A stretch of DNA of 64,000 nt from a halophilic archaeon (GTDB taxonomy: Archaea > Halobacteriota > Halobacteria > Halobacteriales > Haladaptataceae), in NCBI GenBank assembly GCA_003298465.1, contig QNGA01000008.1, positions 186,001 to 250,000 on the forward strand, read 5' to 3'. Position numbers and translations under genes: made by a program. Shown piece by piece: positions 43,339 through 52,843 of this stretch (positions within the stretch are counted from its first letter, which is position 1; every line of letters begins with the position of its first letter). The notes under the pieces are model-generated. The model was not told where the DNA came from. It made no database searches and worked only from the letters and a program-made list of their open reading frames with translations.

Positions 43339-44652
43339 GACAGTCGGCCTGCATTAGTCGGGCTGACAGTCAGAGACTGTGTCGTGGTATCTGATTCGAT
43401 GTATCTAGAGATCTAGTTTAGCTACTTAGAGTATCGTGAGACAGTCGGCTTGTTCCGGTCATGTCGACAGTTCCATTTGCTCGTGACGAGGACACCAGGT
43501 TTCCGTCGTAATCTGGCTGCTTGCAGGCGTCTCAGCGGCTCTTGTGCCCGTCACGCTCTCCAGTGATAGCCCGCTCAATGGAGCTCGCTATTGACAGTCC
43601 CTGTGGGAATCTGCCGGAGGACAGTCGCCCCTGCTGATACTGGCAATCGTGGAGTGTCCTATCAGATAAGCAGTCCCCTCGTGCTGTCGCTGCTCGACGT
43701 CCAGCTTAGTTTTCCCGGCAGGGTGGACAGTCCCTCCAGTGGGACACCGCCGGAATCCAGGGCGTGCTGGTCGCCAGATCTGACAGTCCCCTGTTGCAGT
43801 GGGCCGGCGCACACGGCGCTATGTCGCTGGTAGACAGTCCCCCATGCTGTAGCCACTCCTGTAACGGTCTCTGTCACTGAAAGTGCGGTGTCTCGCAGAA
43901 GACGGCACCCCACTGGTGCGCTCAGGGACGGCACCCAGATCATGCCGTCACACTGGCACCCAGTCGTGCGTAGTGCTGCTGGCACCCCGGTAATGCAGTA
44001 AGATGACGTGATCTGTATTGCTCACGTCGGCACCCACTTGCTGGTTGCATCGGCTGGCACCCCCACAGTAGCAGACAGCGGCTTGCTCGCTGTGTCCCGG
44101 TAGGGCTGACTGTTCCCTTCTCTCATAGCAGACTGTCCCTTCTTCCCGTCGGTCATTCTGTCAAGGGTCTTCCGGCCAGTCTCGTCTGTGCTGGCCGTCA
44201 CTCGGTCTCTGGGGTGCCCTCCTCGCTGTTGCTGTCGCTGCTGCGTCCTGCTGGTGCTGTCGCTGTTGCGGCCTCCTGCTGTGCGGTACACTGCCTATTC
44301 TGCTCATGGCGGCTTGCCGCCCTCCTCGTTGCTGACTGTACTGCTGGCGGTCTCCTCTGCTCTGCGGTCTATTACTTGCACTGCTGGACTGTCCCTCCTT
44401 CTCGTCGCTGTGTCTTTCCGCTCTGGTCCAGCTGGGCCTGACTGTCCCACAATCTCACCAGCGGGTCTCCTCCTCGCGTGACCTCGGCTGGACTGTCCCA
44501 CTCCTCGAGGTTGCCCTGATAATGGTTTCTTCGCTCGTCGGCTTTTTCGTCTGCTTTGCGCTTGTTGGGGTGCCTCTGTTCACGTTATCTCTGGCTATTT
44601 CTTTATTGTGATAGGTTGGGGTGCATTTTGTCACGCACTCATTCGGGTGCCC
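43339..44652. repeat. Array of short motifs phased at about 26 nt
   Basis: Gene-free DNA with short motifs recurring at multiples of about 26 bases. GACAGTC forms start at 43339, 43365, 43442, 43468, 43593, 43620, 43670 (variant), 43726, 43782 and 43833. GGCACCC is at 43904, 43930, 43955, 43981, 44029 and 44056. GACTGTCCC forms are at 44108, 44131, 44334 (variant), 44387, 44440 and 44491. GGGGTGCC-like forms are at 44211, 44567, 44618 and 44645. The last two motifs have cores complementary to the first two. No CRISPR-like long repeat is present. It lies upstream of a regulator and the conjugation genes. Confidence 0.7.
43488..43505. repeat. ACGAGGACACCAGGTTTC motif, copy 1
   Basis: An 18-base motif that recurs with one extra G at 62064-62082. 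Both copies are in intergenic DNA at the two sides of the conjugation/PolB region. It could be a recognition site of an origin-binding or integration protein. Confidence 0.45.
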
Positions 44653-44846
44653 ACACTACACTCACTCGGTTACCAGTCCATCCTCTCACCATCACCACTC
44701 TAACACTTCCTCGCATACCCCATATTCCCCGTAGCACTCGGCGATGTTCTCTTGGGAGAGTTAGTGAGTCGGTGTTTCTAACTACGGCTATATTCAGTCG
44801 TAATATTAATGCCGTCATAACCCGTTATCGCCGTGTGTAGAAATCT

Positions 44847-45323
44847 ATGACAGATGATACTCACACCGGGACACCGGCACCGGACAAGATAGCCGCCCAA
44901 CTTGGAGAGCATCGTCGGAACCTCCTCACCGTATTCAAGAAAGCTGATACAAGAGAACTCAATACCTCCACTCTGCGCCAACGCAGCGGCGTGCCCAGCG
45001 GGAGTATGAACCACCATCTCAACACCCTAGAGCGGTGGGGTCTCATCACGGAAACCGCAGAGCGTCAGTACGTCTCCCACGGTGGATCTAAAGCGCGTGT
45101 GTGGCGGCTCACTGACGAAGGACAGACGTTCACAGAAACGCAACTGGATGGCGCGGTCACACCCAGTGTACCTACTGATGCCCTCCATGAGAAGATACAA
45201 GCCCAGCAGGACGAACTCGACGCGCTCCGCAGTGACCTCGAAGACACACAGAAAATGCTCGTCAAAGTTGCCCAGCAAGCCGACCTCATCGACGACGAGA
45301 AAGCGGCGGCATTACTGAAGTAA
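44847..45323 (+). CDS. Winged-helix regulator with coiled-coil tail, next to conjugation operon
   Basis: A 158-residue protein. The wHTH (about 22-95) reads HRRNLLTVFKKADTRELNTS, then RSGVPSGSMNHHLNTLERWG and a wing (YVSHGGSKARVWRLTDEG). A C-terminal coiled coil follows (about 110-150, EKIQAQQDELDALRSDLEDT). It converges with the coupling-protein gene (7 bases between stops) and lies beside the phased motif array, which may hold its binding sites. It probably controls transfer genes or handles transfer DNA. Confidence 0.72.
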   Translation: MTDDTHTGTPAPDKIAAQLGEHRRNLLTVFKKADTRELNTSTLRQRSGVPSGSMNHHLNTLERWGLITETAERQYVSHGGSKARVWRLTDEGQTFTETQLDGAVTPSVPTDALHEKIQAQQDELDALRSDLEDTQKMLVKVAQQADLIDDEKAAALLK

Positions 45324-45329
45324 CGCCGT

Positions 45330-48300
45330 TTACTTGCCAAACAGTCCACTCAGTCCCTCTTCAACCGACTCTTCATCATCGATTTCTTCGGCGCTCTGCA
45401 CTGGCTCGCGTATCACATCCTCAGTCTGCGTTTCAGTCGCTGTCTCGTCCTGTTCGTCGGCACTCACGGACGAGTCCCCGTCATTGTCCACCAGATCGGT
45501 TAACGGTGTCTGCGTGTCGCCTTCGTACAGTCGGATGTCCATCGGCGTCTGTGTCTCCGGCGGCACCACGATCACGTCCCACTCCACCTCGCTCAGGTCG
45601 CCGTCCATCTCATACTCCGGAATGACTGGCGGCTTGATGTTCCGCTCGCCACCGCTCGGGTACGCACTCGCGTCAGTAAAGATGTCTGCTGCCGTCTCAA
45701 AGCGCGCGTGGACAGTGCCGTCCCCGTCTCGAAGCTCATACTCGCCGGTCTGCTCGTCGTACACCCAAATGTTCTCCCGACTGCCCGGTCGGGTCATCGC
45801 TTCGTCGTCAATCCTGAGCGTCTGGGTGTCCGTGTAGAACCGGCGCTCGGTTGTGGCGGGGTGACTGCTCCGACAGCAAAACGGCTCCGCTGCCACCGTC
45901 TCATACACCTTCTCGGCAACGTCCTCACGGGCGAAGAACAAGCAGCGATGGCCTGCGTTGTGCGCTTGCGCGAGATTCTTCACGGTCTGGGACGGCTGCG
46001 TACTGCCGGTGGTGTGTTCACTCTCGATATAGGCGTCACTCGTCCCTGCAAGGCGATTCAACAGCGCGTGATCCTCACGGTAGCTGTTGACCTTGTCGGC
46101 TATCGTCTCGGGACCATCGTCCGGTCCAATCGCAAGTACATCGTCCAGTCGTGCGAGGCCGTCGGGCATGGCGTCGCCAGTCTGCTCGGGGATCTCAAAG
46201 ATGAACCCGAGTTGCGTCATCGGGATGTAGGCGTCGGCCATCGGTGCCCAGTGCTCGGCGTTGCCGTCGTTCTCACTGTCACCGAGGTTTAGGAACCCAG
46301 TATCCAGTGGCTTGACCTGCATTTCGGCCCCGACTTCGCGTTTGTCGATGTACGGGTCTGGGATCTCCTGTAAGACTTTCCGCCATGCTTTCCCTTCGTC
46401 AGCCACGTTGTCACCCGGCAGATACCGATTCAGCCGGTCCACACAGTCAGCCACTGGAATCCACCCACCGGGATGACCGTGGCGGATCGTCTCGTCATAG
46501 ACGGCTTTCAGCGCCTGATTGCGCCACGCCTTCTCGCTCATCTCGCCACTAGCGGGCGACGGGGCTGCTGGTGACTCGTCCTGCTGACCGTTATAGAAGT
46601 GCGAGACCTCCTGCTGCTCTTCGGCAGTGAGTTGCGTCGTTCCGTACTCCGCGAGCGACGTCCGTTTGAGCGCGTCCAGTTCCGCGTCGGTGCGACCGGG
46701 CTGGCCGGTCTGCTCGGACCGTACTTCGCCGACCGGCGGGAACGCTTGGACCTTGTAGGAGTGGGTGAGTTGGTCGTCGTCGTCCAGCGTCCGCATGAAG
46801 AAGGTGTACGGACTCATGTTCATCAGGTCGTCCCACTCGATATCCCGACTGTGCTGCTTGGCGATCAAGCGGGCGTCTTCGTCCCCACCGGGGTTGTAGG
46901 AGATGAACGTCCGGCACTGGTTTGCAATCGCCTTCTCAACCTTCTTCGGCAACTGATTCGACGGATTCTGGCACGCCAGCGTGAGGCAGAAGTCGAACGC
47001 ACGGGCTTCCGAGAGGATCTTGTGGATGTTCGACTCTTCGGTGACGATGGAGTCGAACTCGTCACAGATCACGTAGAACGGTGGGTTGTCGTCGGCTTCC
47101 CGAATGGCAACCCACGCGCGACGAATGAGCGCCGTTGCGAACAGTCGTTTCTCGGTCTCCCCCGATGACGGATCGTTCCGAACAACCACGATCTTCCCGT
47201 CTTCGACGGCCTCCTGGATCGACACCGTGCTATCCGGGTTGCTAATCAGGTTCCGCACGGCGTCGTTCTCAATCCACTGGCTGAAGCGTCCAGCGAGCGG
47301 TTCGAGGTCGCTATCCTCTTTCTCGGCAATGCGTTTGGCCGACTCCCGGATGAAGTGGATACGTTCTTCATCCATCCAGTTGTGGAATTTGTCGAGATTG
47401 TCGCTGTCTGCAACACAGCACGCGAGATCGAGCAGCGTGCAATCCCGCCCGGACTTCGCCATCCCTCGGATGAGCGTCCGCGTCACCCGATTCATCAACG
47501 CACCCCAATAGTTGTCGTCACCGCCCGCTTGGGCCGCAATCGCCACCACGTCGTCGGCCAGCGCCTCGACAGCGCTCGCGAACGCTCGACTATCCGGCGG
47601 CGCATTGCTTGGCACTTCCATGAAGTTGAACGTCACTTGCTCGTCGTACTCGTCGGTGAGGTCGACGAACACCAAATCGTCCTCGCGGTCTTCGGGCACC
47701 TCACGAAGGAACTCGTCGGCATCCTTGCCTTTCGGGTCGAAGATGAGACAACCATGGCCCCGATTCATGATCTGGCTTGCCTGATTCACCAAGAATGTCG
47801 TCTTGCCCATCCCGGTCCCGCCGCCGACAAATTGGTGGATATTCAGGATCTCCGGATCAACGCCCGCCTCAATCCCGTTCTTCTTCCCTCGACCATACCA
47901 GTACGGCCGCTCGGGATTGTCTTCCGAAAGCATGGCGAGCTGTATCGCGCCAGGGTCACTCGTTGCACGTTCGAGGCCGTGGGCGTCGTAGTCGAAGCGC
48001 GGCGTCCGTGGCGGAATGCCGCGTCCGGACTTCGACATCGTGTACTCGATCTCTTGGGTGTTGAGGTCTGTCGGAACGTGACAGATGCCGGTGAGCGTGT
48101 CCGTCGCGAACGTAATCCCTTGATTGGTGCCTGTCCACTCGCGGCCCGCCATCGACTCCAGAAACCCATCTAGCTTCTTTTGCTTGAAGAACTTGGGCGT
48201 AAACCCTTGCTCGTAGCTTGAATCGTAGAATTTCCGGTACATCCCCGCCGTCTCCTCGACGCGTGAGACGGCTTCCTCTCTGTCGTCAGAGACGGCGACC

Positions 48301-49154
48301 ACGCGAATATCGACGTGATAGCCCTTCTTCCCGCGTTGATTCGCAACGATGTTCGCGGCTTTCGAGTTGCTGGCTTCCTCGCGATACTTCGTGAAGTTCT
48401 GCTGTTCGTCTGAGTCAACGCCTTCGAGCTTCCCGCCTGTGATAGCAGAGGCCGTCTCCTCCAGCACTGCACCTGCATCAAAGCCGCTCTTGGACTCCTT
48501 GAGGCGGCGTACCGTTTTCCCGATGCCGTGGTACCAATTCCGCCGGTCCCACGTCGCATTCGAGATGGCGGGTTTGATCATGATCTGGACCATCACGTCC
48601 GCGTTCGGACGATGGGGCGCACCGACCATCTCGCTCGTAATGCTGTCGTAGGGATCGGTCTCGAAGTGATCGGGATCGAGCTTGAAGTGCTTGATCGGTA
48701 AGAACGAATCATCCTGTCGGAGCCTCAGACGGGCGGCAGCGACGTACTGGCCGGCGGCCATATCCAAGAACTCGGGTTCGATCTCAACGATGTCGCTGTC
48801 CCCGTAGTACGTCTTCAGTTGCCGGTCCAGCCGGTCGTGCATGCCATCGTCACCGGGCGCGAACCGGTACTGCAAGATCTCCTCATCGTCGTCATAGACG
48901 AGTTCGAACGCACTCCCCGGCGTCACATTCCGCTTGCGTACTCGGCCGTCTAACCGAACATCGTGGAGCGAACTGAGTAGTTGCATCCCGCGTTGGAGGC
49001 CGCCTTCGTCCTTGTACGGGCGAATGCCGATGAGTGCCGATTGGTCGCGCGCATGGTCGTAGAGGTCGGTCACGAGGTCGTCGTTGACTTGCCGAACGGC
49101 GGGGCTGCCCTGTCCGCGCACGTTCTCGTAGACGCTTTCGAAAAAGCCCGTCAT
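45330..49154 (-). CDS. VirD4/TraG-type coupling ATPase of a conjugation system
   Basis: A 1274-residue protein. After a strand-rich N-terminal region of about 430 residues comes a FtsK/HerA-fold ATPase: Walker A GGGTGMGKTTF (about 446) and Walker B FYVICDEFDS (about 697), with LTLACQNPSNQLP and TFISYNPGGDEDARL following as in coupling proteins. A further 400 residues form a C-terminal extension ending in a Glu-rich tail. No membrane helices are evident; the small membrane protein encoded just upstream may anchor it. In conjugation such ATPases bring the DNA-protein substrate to the mating pore. Confidence 0.85.
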   Translation of the reverse strand: MTGFFESVYENVRGQGSPAVRQVNDDLVTDLYDHARDQSALIGIRPYKDEGGLQRGMQLLSSLHDVRLDGRVRKRNVTPGSAFELVYDDDEEILQYRFAPGDDGMHDRLDRQLKTYYGDSDIVEIEPEFLDMAAGQYVAAARLRLRQDDSFLPIKHFKLDPDHFETDPYDSITSEMVGAPHRPNADVMVQIMIKPAISNATWDRRNWYHGIGKTVRRLKESKSGFDAGAVLEETASAITGGKLEGVDSDEQQNFTKYREEASNSKAANIVANQRGKKGYHVDIRVVAVSDDREEAVSRVEETAGMYRKFYDSSYEQGFTPKFFKQKKLDGFLESMAGREWTGTNQGITFATDTLTGICHVPTDLNTQEIEYTMSKSGRGIPPRTPRFDYDAHGLERATSDPGAIQLAMLSEDNPERPYWYGRGKKNGIEAGVDPEILNIHQFVGGGTGMGKTTFLVNQASQIMNRGHGCLIFDPKGKDADEFLREVPEDREDDLVFVDLTDEYDEQVTFNFMEVPSNAPPDSRAFASAVEALADDVVAIAAQAGGDDNYWGALMNRVTRTLIRGMAKSGRDCTLLDLACCVADSDNLDKFHNWMDEERIHFIRESAKRIAEKEDSDLEPLAGRFSQWIENDAVRNLISNPDSTVSIQEAVEDGKIVVVRNDPSSGETEKRLFATALIRRAWVAIREADDNPPFYVICDEFDSIVTEESNIHKILSEARAFDFCLTLACQNPSNQLPKKVEKAIANQCRTFISYNPGGDEDARLIAKQHSRDIEWDDLMNMSPYTFFMRTLDDDDQLTHSYKVQAFPPVGEVRSEQTGQPGRTDAELDALKRTSLAEYGTTQLTAEEQQEVSHFYNGQQDESPAAPSPASGEMSEKAWRNQALKAVYDETIRHGHPGGWIPVADCVDRLNRYLPGDNVADEGKAWRKVLQEIPDPYIDKREVGAEMQVKPLDTGFLNLGDSENDGNAEHWAPMADAYIPMTQLGFIFEIPEQTGDAMPDGLARLDDVLAIGPDDGPETIADKVNSYREDHALLNRLAGTSDAYIESEHTTGSTQPSQTVKNLAQAHNAGHRCLFFAREDVAEKVYETVAAEPFCCRSSHPATTERRFYTDTQTLRIDDEAMTRPGSRENIWVYDEQTGEYELRDGDGTVHARFETAADIFTDASAYPSGGERNIKPPVIPEYEMDGDLSEVEWDVIVVPPETQTPMDIRLYEGDTQTPLTDLVDNDGDSSVSADEQDETATETQTEDVIREPVQSAEEIDDEESVEEGLSGLFGK

Positions 49155-49420
49155 GCGACGCCCTCCTGAGAACGCTCGGCCGCATATTGGGCGAGTCGAA
49201 GCGTGTTGCTCACAAGGATGAAGACGGCGAAGTGGGCCGTCAGGAGACAGGTGAGCGCCCAGAGGTCGCCCACAAACCCGCCGCTGAGACCGGTGGTGAG
49301 TGCAAACGCAAACTGCTCCGGGAGCGACACGCCGAACAGTTCAACAACGGGGGCGAGCGGACTTGCAAGCAACAGATTCCCGAGCAGCGAGAGAAGCCAG
49401 CCGGCGATAGTTGGTGGCAT
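49151..49420 (-). CDS. Small membrane protein between VirB4 and VirD4
   Basis: An 89-residue protein (MPPTIAGWLLSLLGNLLLAS) with about two hydrophobic helices (1-20, and 50-78 after an amphipathic loop). Its ATG overlaps the stop of the VirB4 gene (TAATG) and its stop overlaps the start of the VirD4 gene (ATGA). Position and coupling suggest that it is the membrane anchor or partner of the coupling ATPase. Confidence 0.7.
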   Translation of the reverse strand: MPPTIAGWLLSLLGNLLLASPLAPVVELFGVSLPEQFAFALTTGLSGGFVGDLWALTCLLTAHFAVFILVSNTLRLAQYAAERSQEGVA

Positions 49421-52400
49421 TAGGACCACCCCCAATCCCACTGCTCGTCACTATCCACACAGTAGTCCTCCAGGAACGCCTGCAAGTCGTTGTCTTCGTC
49501 GTTGGCAGCGTCGTACTCGTACAGCGCGAACTCGCGGGGATTCATCTCATCGGTCATGACGACACGCAATGGATAGCTGCCTTTCTGGTCGATGTCCAGC
49601 AAGGCGTCCGACCAGCCTTTCCCGGCTTCGCCGGGGTCGGCGTCCTGAATGTAGTTCACTGCCTGCTCGCTCAGCCCGATCTCCCCACCACGTTCGTCGT
49701 TCATCTCCTTGAGGTAGTGGTAGATCTGGCGACTCTGGTTCTGAAAAATCACTTCTGCGCTCTCGGTCAGCGTCTCGGTCTGGCCGTCATCGCCGCTGGT
49801 TTCGGCGAAGAACTCAGACACCGACTGGGTGAACAACCCGATAGCAAGGTCGTAGTGGCGGCTGTGCCGATGGGCCTGCTTCAGCGACTCCAGATTGGCG
49901 GAGTTTTTGAGCATGTAGCTGGCCTCGTCGATCAACATCATCAGCGGCTCCGGCGAGGTCTTCGCCTGCTCGTACATCTCCTTCAACAGCAACTCCATCA
50001 TCAGGCCGCCGCGTTTCTGCTCGTTCTCGTACCGCTGGAGGTCGAGATAGATCGTGTCGGCGTCGTCAAAGCTGATGTTCGACTGTCGAGTTAGCTGCTC
50101 GTATTCGTCACTGAACGCTTCAATATCGTTGTTGACGATGTCGATGGCGGTCTGCTGGCGGTCGCTCACTGCTTCGTCCGACTCTCGGATCTCCTCATCG
50201 ACATAGTTCTCCGGGTCGGTCACCATGTCTTTCAGCACGTCGATCACGTCTGCCAGCGTCGGACTCGCATTCCCGTGAGTCGTTGGGTCCTTCGTGATTC
50301 CCGCGCGCTTGTACGCGCCCTTGACGGCCTTCTGCCACGTGCCTTTCTTCTCTTCGAACCCAGACAGCCCTTCGATGTGGTAGTAGTTCCCGACGAATCC
50401 AATCGTCTGGGTGACAGCGTCGTTGTACGGCGTGTGCTTGCCGATCTTCTGGAGCCGGTCCGTGGGCGTCGGTTCGATACGCATCGGGTTGATCGGCGTG
50501 TCCCCGCCGACGATGATGTGCTGACCGTCGAACGCCTTACACAGACCAGTGAATTCTTGGAGGGGATCGACCATCACCAGCTTCATGGCGGGGTTTTTCG
50601 TCTTCTGGCGGAACGCGATCTGCTTGCCAGTGGTGGTTTTCCCGCTGCCGATATTACCGTAGATGCCGAAGTTGTACCCGGTCTGGCAGTCATACCAGTC
50701 CACGATGGTTGGTTCGCCCGTGTGGGCGTGTTCGCCGATCTCGATGCCACCTGGTTCCTCGACGTTCTGGGTACTCCACGGAAACAGACTCGCCAAGCCC
50801 ATGCCAAGCATCTTCACCGGCTGATACGCCGAGTCCGGGACGGTTGGCGCGGTCATCTGGTAGCCTGCTTCGTGGTTGTACTTCATGCGCTTGGCCGAAA
50901 TCCGCTCGTCCTGGAGCCGCGCCCGTATCTGGTTGAGTGCCGTCTGCAGCGTGTCAGTATCGGAGGCGCGAACGGTGACATAGGTCTGGGTGTCGAACAG
51001 GCCGTAGTCGGTCGCTTCCAGCGCGTCGAGGGCCGAACTCACCTTGTTGAATTGCTTCTCGTACTTACTGCCGAACGGATTCCACTTTGACTTCAGTGCG
51101 TCCTCAGCCTTCTTCTCCAAAGCGTCCTGGGCGTCGGCAAGCTCGCGACGGGCCTTCTGTTCGTCCACGCCTTCGATAGAGGTCGAAACCACGACTTCGA
51201 CGCCGGGCATGCCGTAGTTGAGGACGTTTTCGAGCGCGCCATAGGCGGGCTGGCCGGGCCACCCACGCAGGGCAAGCGTCGTCGAATACAAATCGTCGTC
51301 AATCTGGACGAAATCCGGGTCGCTCCGGTCGAACACTTCCGGTGCGAGGACGCTGCGGAAGTGTTCCGCAGTCGCTTGCTCGCCTGAGACGAGGTCTGAC
51401 ACTGCGTTTGCGTTGACGGCAGTGGCATCGAACTCCCAATCACCGACGTCGCCGGGCTGCCCGGCGTCTGGGGCCGACGGTGACCGCTGCGTTCGACCAC
51501 GTGCCGGCTGCTGGACCGCGCCACCGTCAGCCTCGATCGGCTGCTGGGCGGTGTCGGTGTTGAGGTTGGTGACGTGCTGATAGGTCATTTCGTGTTCCGG
51601 ATCTTCCAGCGTTCCTGGTGTGGGTGCGCCACGAAGCGCGTCGGTCCAGTCGTCGCGTGCGCCCACGTCGTCGGCTCGGTAGTAGTCCGCCGCAACCTGT
51701 GCGAGGTCGAACGAACTCACTGGATGAACCGAGAGGCCTTCGATCTGGCCGAGAACGGTCGCGAGCTCCTCGACCCGCCGTCGGAGCGTATCCAACAGTT
51801 GGTTCGTGAGGTCGGCACTGCCCGCTTGCTCGCGCAGTTCCTTCTTTTCGATGAGCTGGCCAAGACCGGGGACGTTGCCAAGCCCGCCCTCCCCGCTGGT
51901 CGTGTCCAACACGCCTTCGTCGGGGCAGACCTTCGCGAGCATGTAGTACTCACGTGAGAGGGTGGTTTGCTGGTAGAGGTCAACGACGGCGGCACGTTCT
52001 TCGCAGACGTCTGCGCGCAGTTGCTCGGCAAACGAGAGATCGTCCTGCTGGCGTCGGAGGCCGTGTTCAGCGTCCTTGTATCGCTGCTGGCGGTCGTCAT
52101 AGTCCACGGTACGCATCGGGCTGTACCACTGGGCCTCGTAGGAGACGGTAGTGGCGAGCGCGTCAGCGAGCGAGCGCACGCGTTGTTCCCATGTGCCGGC
52201 GTCGGCCAGCGCCATGTTTGCTGGGTCGATCTTCACGCCACCGATGAGTGCGCCTGACTGATCGACGAGTGCGGGATCACCACGGAAGGGGTAGTTGAGG
52301 TCGACCAACTCTTGAGTGCGGTCGTCGCTACCGTCTGGAACGCCCGGCAGTCGGTTCAGCAATGGTTGGCGGGCGAGACGGGCGGGCAGGCTGGTGTTCT

Positions 52401-52464
52401 GCGGTTGGTTGAACAGGCGATTCTCGGCGTCGGTGTCGTCGGAGGTATCGGTGTTGTCGAACAT
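49420..52464 (-). CDS. VirB4/TraC-type conjugation ATPase
   Basis: A 1014-residue protein. The N-terminal 550 residues form the VirB4 N-domain with a coiled coil (about 90-130, YDDRQQRYKDAEHGLRRQQD). The ATPase has Walker A YGNIGSGKTTTGKQIAF (about 605) and Walker B LMMLIDEASYMLKNS (about 841). HSRHYDLAIGLFTQSVSEFF and IFQNQSRQIYHYL match the VirB4/HerA motor. It powers pilus assembly and substrate transfer. It is five bases from the PrgI-like gene upstream. Confidence 0.88.
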   Translation of the reverse strand: MFDNTDTSDDTDAENRLFNQPQNTSLPARLARQPLLNRLPGVPDGSDDRTQELVDLNYPFRGDPALVDQSGALIGGVKIDPANMALADAGTWEQRVRSLADALATTVSYEAQWYSPMRTVDYDDRQQRYKDAEHGLRRQQDDLSFAEQLRADVCEERAAVVDLYQQTTLSREYYMLAKVCPDEGVLDTTSGEGGLGNVPGLGQLIEKKELREQAGSADLTNQLLDTLRRRVEELATVLGQIEGLSVHPVSSFDLAQVAADYYRADDVGARDDWTDALRGAPTPGTLEDPEHEMTYQHVTNLNTDTAQQPIEADGGAVQQPARGRTQRSPSAPDAGQPGDVGDWEFDATAVNANAVSDLVSGEQATAEHFRSVLAPEVFDRSDPDFVQIDDDLYSTTLALRGWPGQPAYGALENVLNYGMPGVEVVVSTSIEGVDEQKARRELADAQDALEKKAEDALKSKWNPFGSKYEKQFNKVSSALDALEATDYGLFDTQTYVTVRASDTDTLQTALNQIRARLQDERISAKRMKYNHEAGYQMTAPTVPDSAYQPVKMLGMGLASLFPWSTQNVEEPGGIEIGEHAHTGEPTIVDWYDCQTGYNFGIYGNIGSGKTTTGKQIAFRQKTKNPAMKLVMVDPLQEFTGLCKAFDGQHIIVGGDTPINPMRIEPTPTDRLQKIGKHTPYNDAVTQTIGFVGNYYHIEGLSGFEEKKGTWQKAVKGAYKRAGITKDPTTHGNASPTLADVIDVLKDMVTDPENYVDEEIRESDEAVSDRQQTAIDIVNNDIEAFSDEYEQLTRQSNISFDDADTIYLDLQRYENEQKRGGLMMELLLKEMYEQAKTSPEPLMMLIDEASYMLKNSANLESLKQAHRHSRHYDLAIGLFTQSVSEFFAETSGDDGQTETLTESAEVIFQNQSRQIYHYLKEMNDERGGEIGLSEQAVNYIQDADPGEAGKGWSDALLDIDQKGSYPLRVVMTDEMNPREFALYEYDAANDEDNDLQAFLEDYCVDSDEQWDWGWS

Positions 52465-52468
52465 TGGT

Positions 52469-52843
52469 CTATGAGTCGTTTTCAGGGTCGTCTGCGGGGC
52501 GATACTCCGGGGGTTGATACCCGAGGACGGGTGTCTGGGTGTCGCGGTCGTGCAAGAGGACGTGCTGGCGGGTGTAGTGGCGGATGATCACCGAGAGATA
52601 CTCCACCGGCCCCATATGGTCGGGCGTCGCAAGCACGCCAATCGTGGTAATGAGGACAGTGATCACGAGGAGAATCCAGCCGAGCGTGGCGAGCACTCCT
52701 GAGAACAGGAATTTCGCGATGAAATACAGAACAAGCGAGGGGACGTACAGCTTCGCGAGGTCGAACTTGTCGTAGCCGTACAGATCGGCACTCGCCGAGT
52801 AGTCCGCCAACACGAGTTGGACGTCGCCATCACGACGGGCCAT
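52469..52843 (-). CDS. VirB3/PrgI-like membrane protein
   Basis: A 124-residue protein with a polar N-terminus, two close hydrophobic helices (about 35-52 and 55-72) and a polar Tyr/Pro-rich C-terminus (IIRHYTRQHVLLHDRD). Size, topology and location directly upstream of virB4 match the PrgI/VirB3 component, which recruits VirB4 to the membrane. Its ATG overlaps the stop of the VirB6-like gene by one base. Confidence 0.7.
   Translation of the reverse strand: MARRDGDVQLVLADYSASADLYGYDKFDLAKLYVPSLVLYFIAKFLFSGVLATLGWILLVITVLITTIGVLATPDHMGPVEYLSVIIRHYTRQHVLLHDRDTQTPVLGYQPPEYRPADDPENDS

Noticed and set aside
44022..44481. Coding frames inside the phased motif array on both strands
   Set aside because: Leu/Cys-rich or Gln/Arg-rich low-complexity translations without haloarchaeal acidic composition or any domain; they follow from the repeated motif.
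43339..44652. CRISPR array
   Set aside because: The recurring motif is only 7-10 bases, changes along the array and lacks constant spacer length; no cas genes are in the window.
50275..51090. Plus-strand frame across virB4
   Set aside because: Shadow of the VirB4 ATPase gene; Arg/Val-rich and without motifs.
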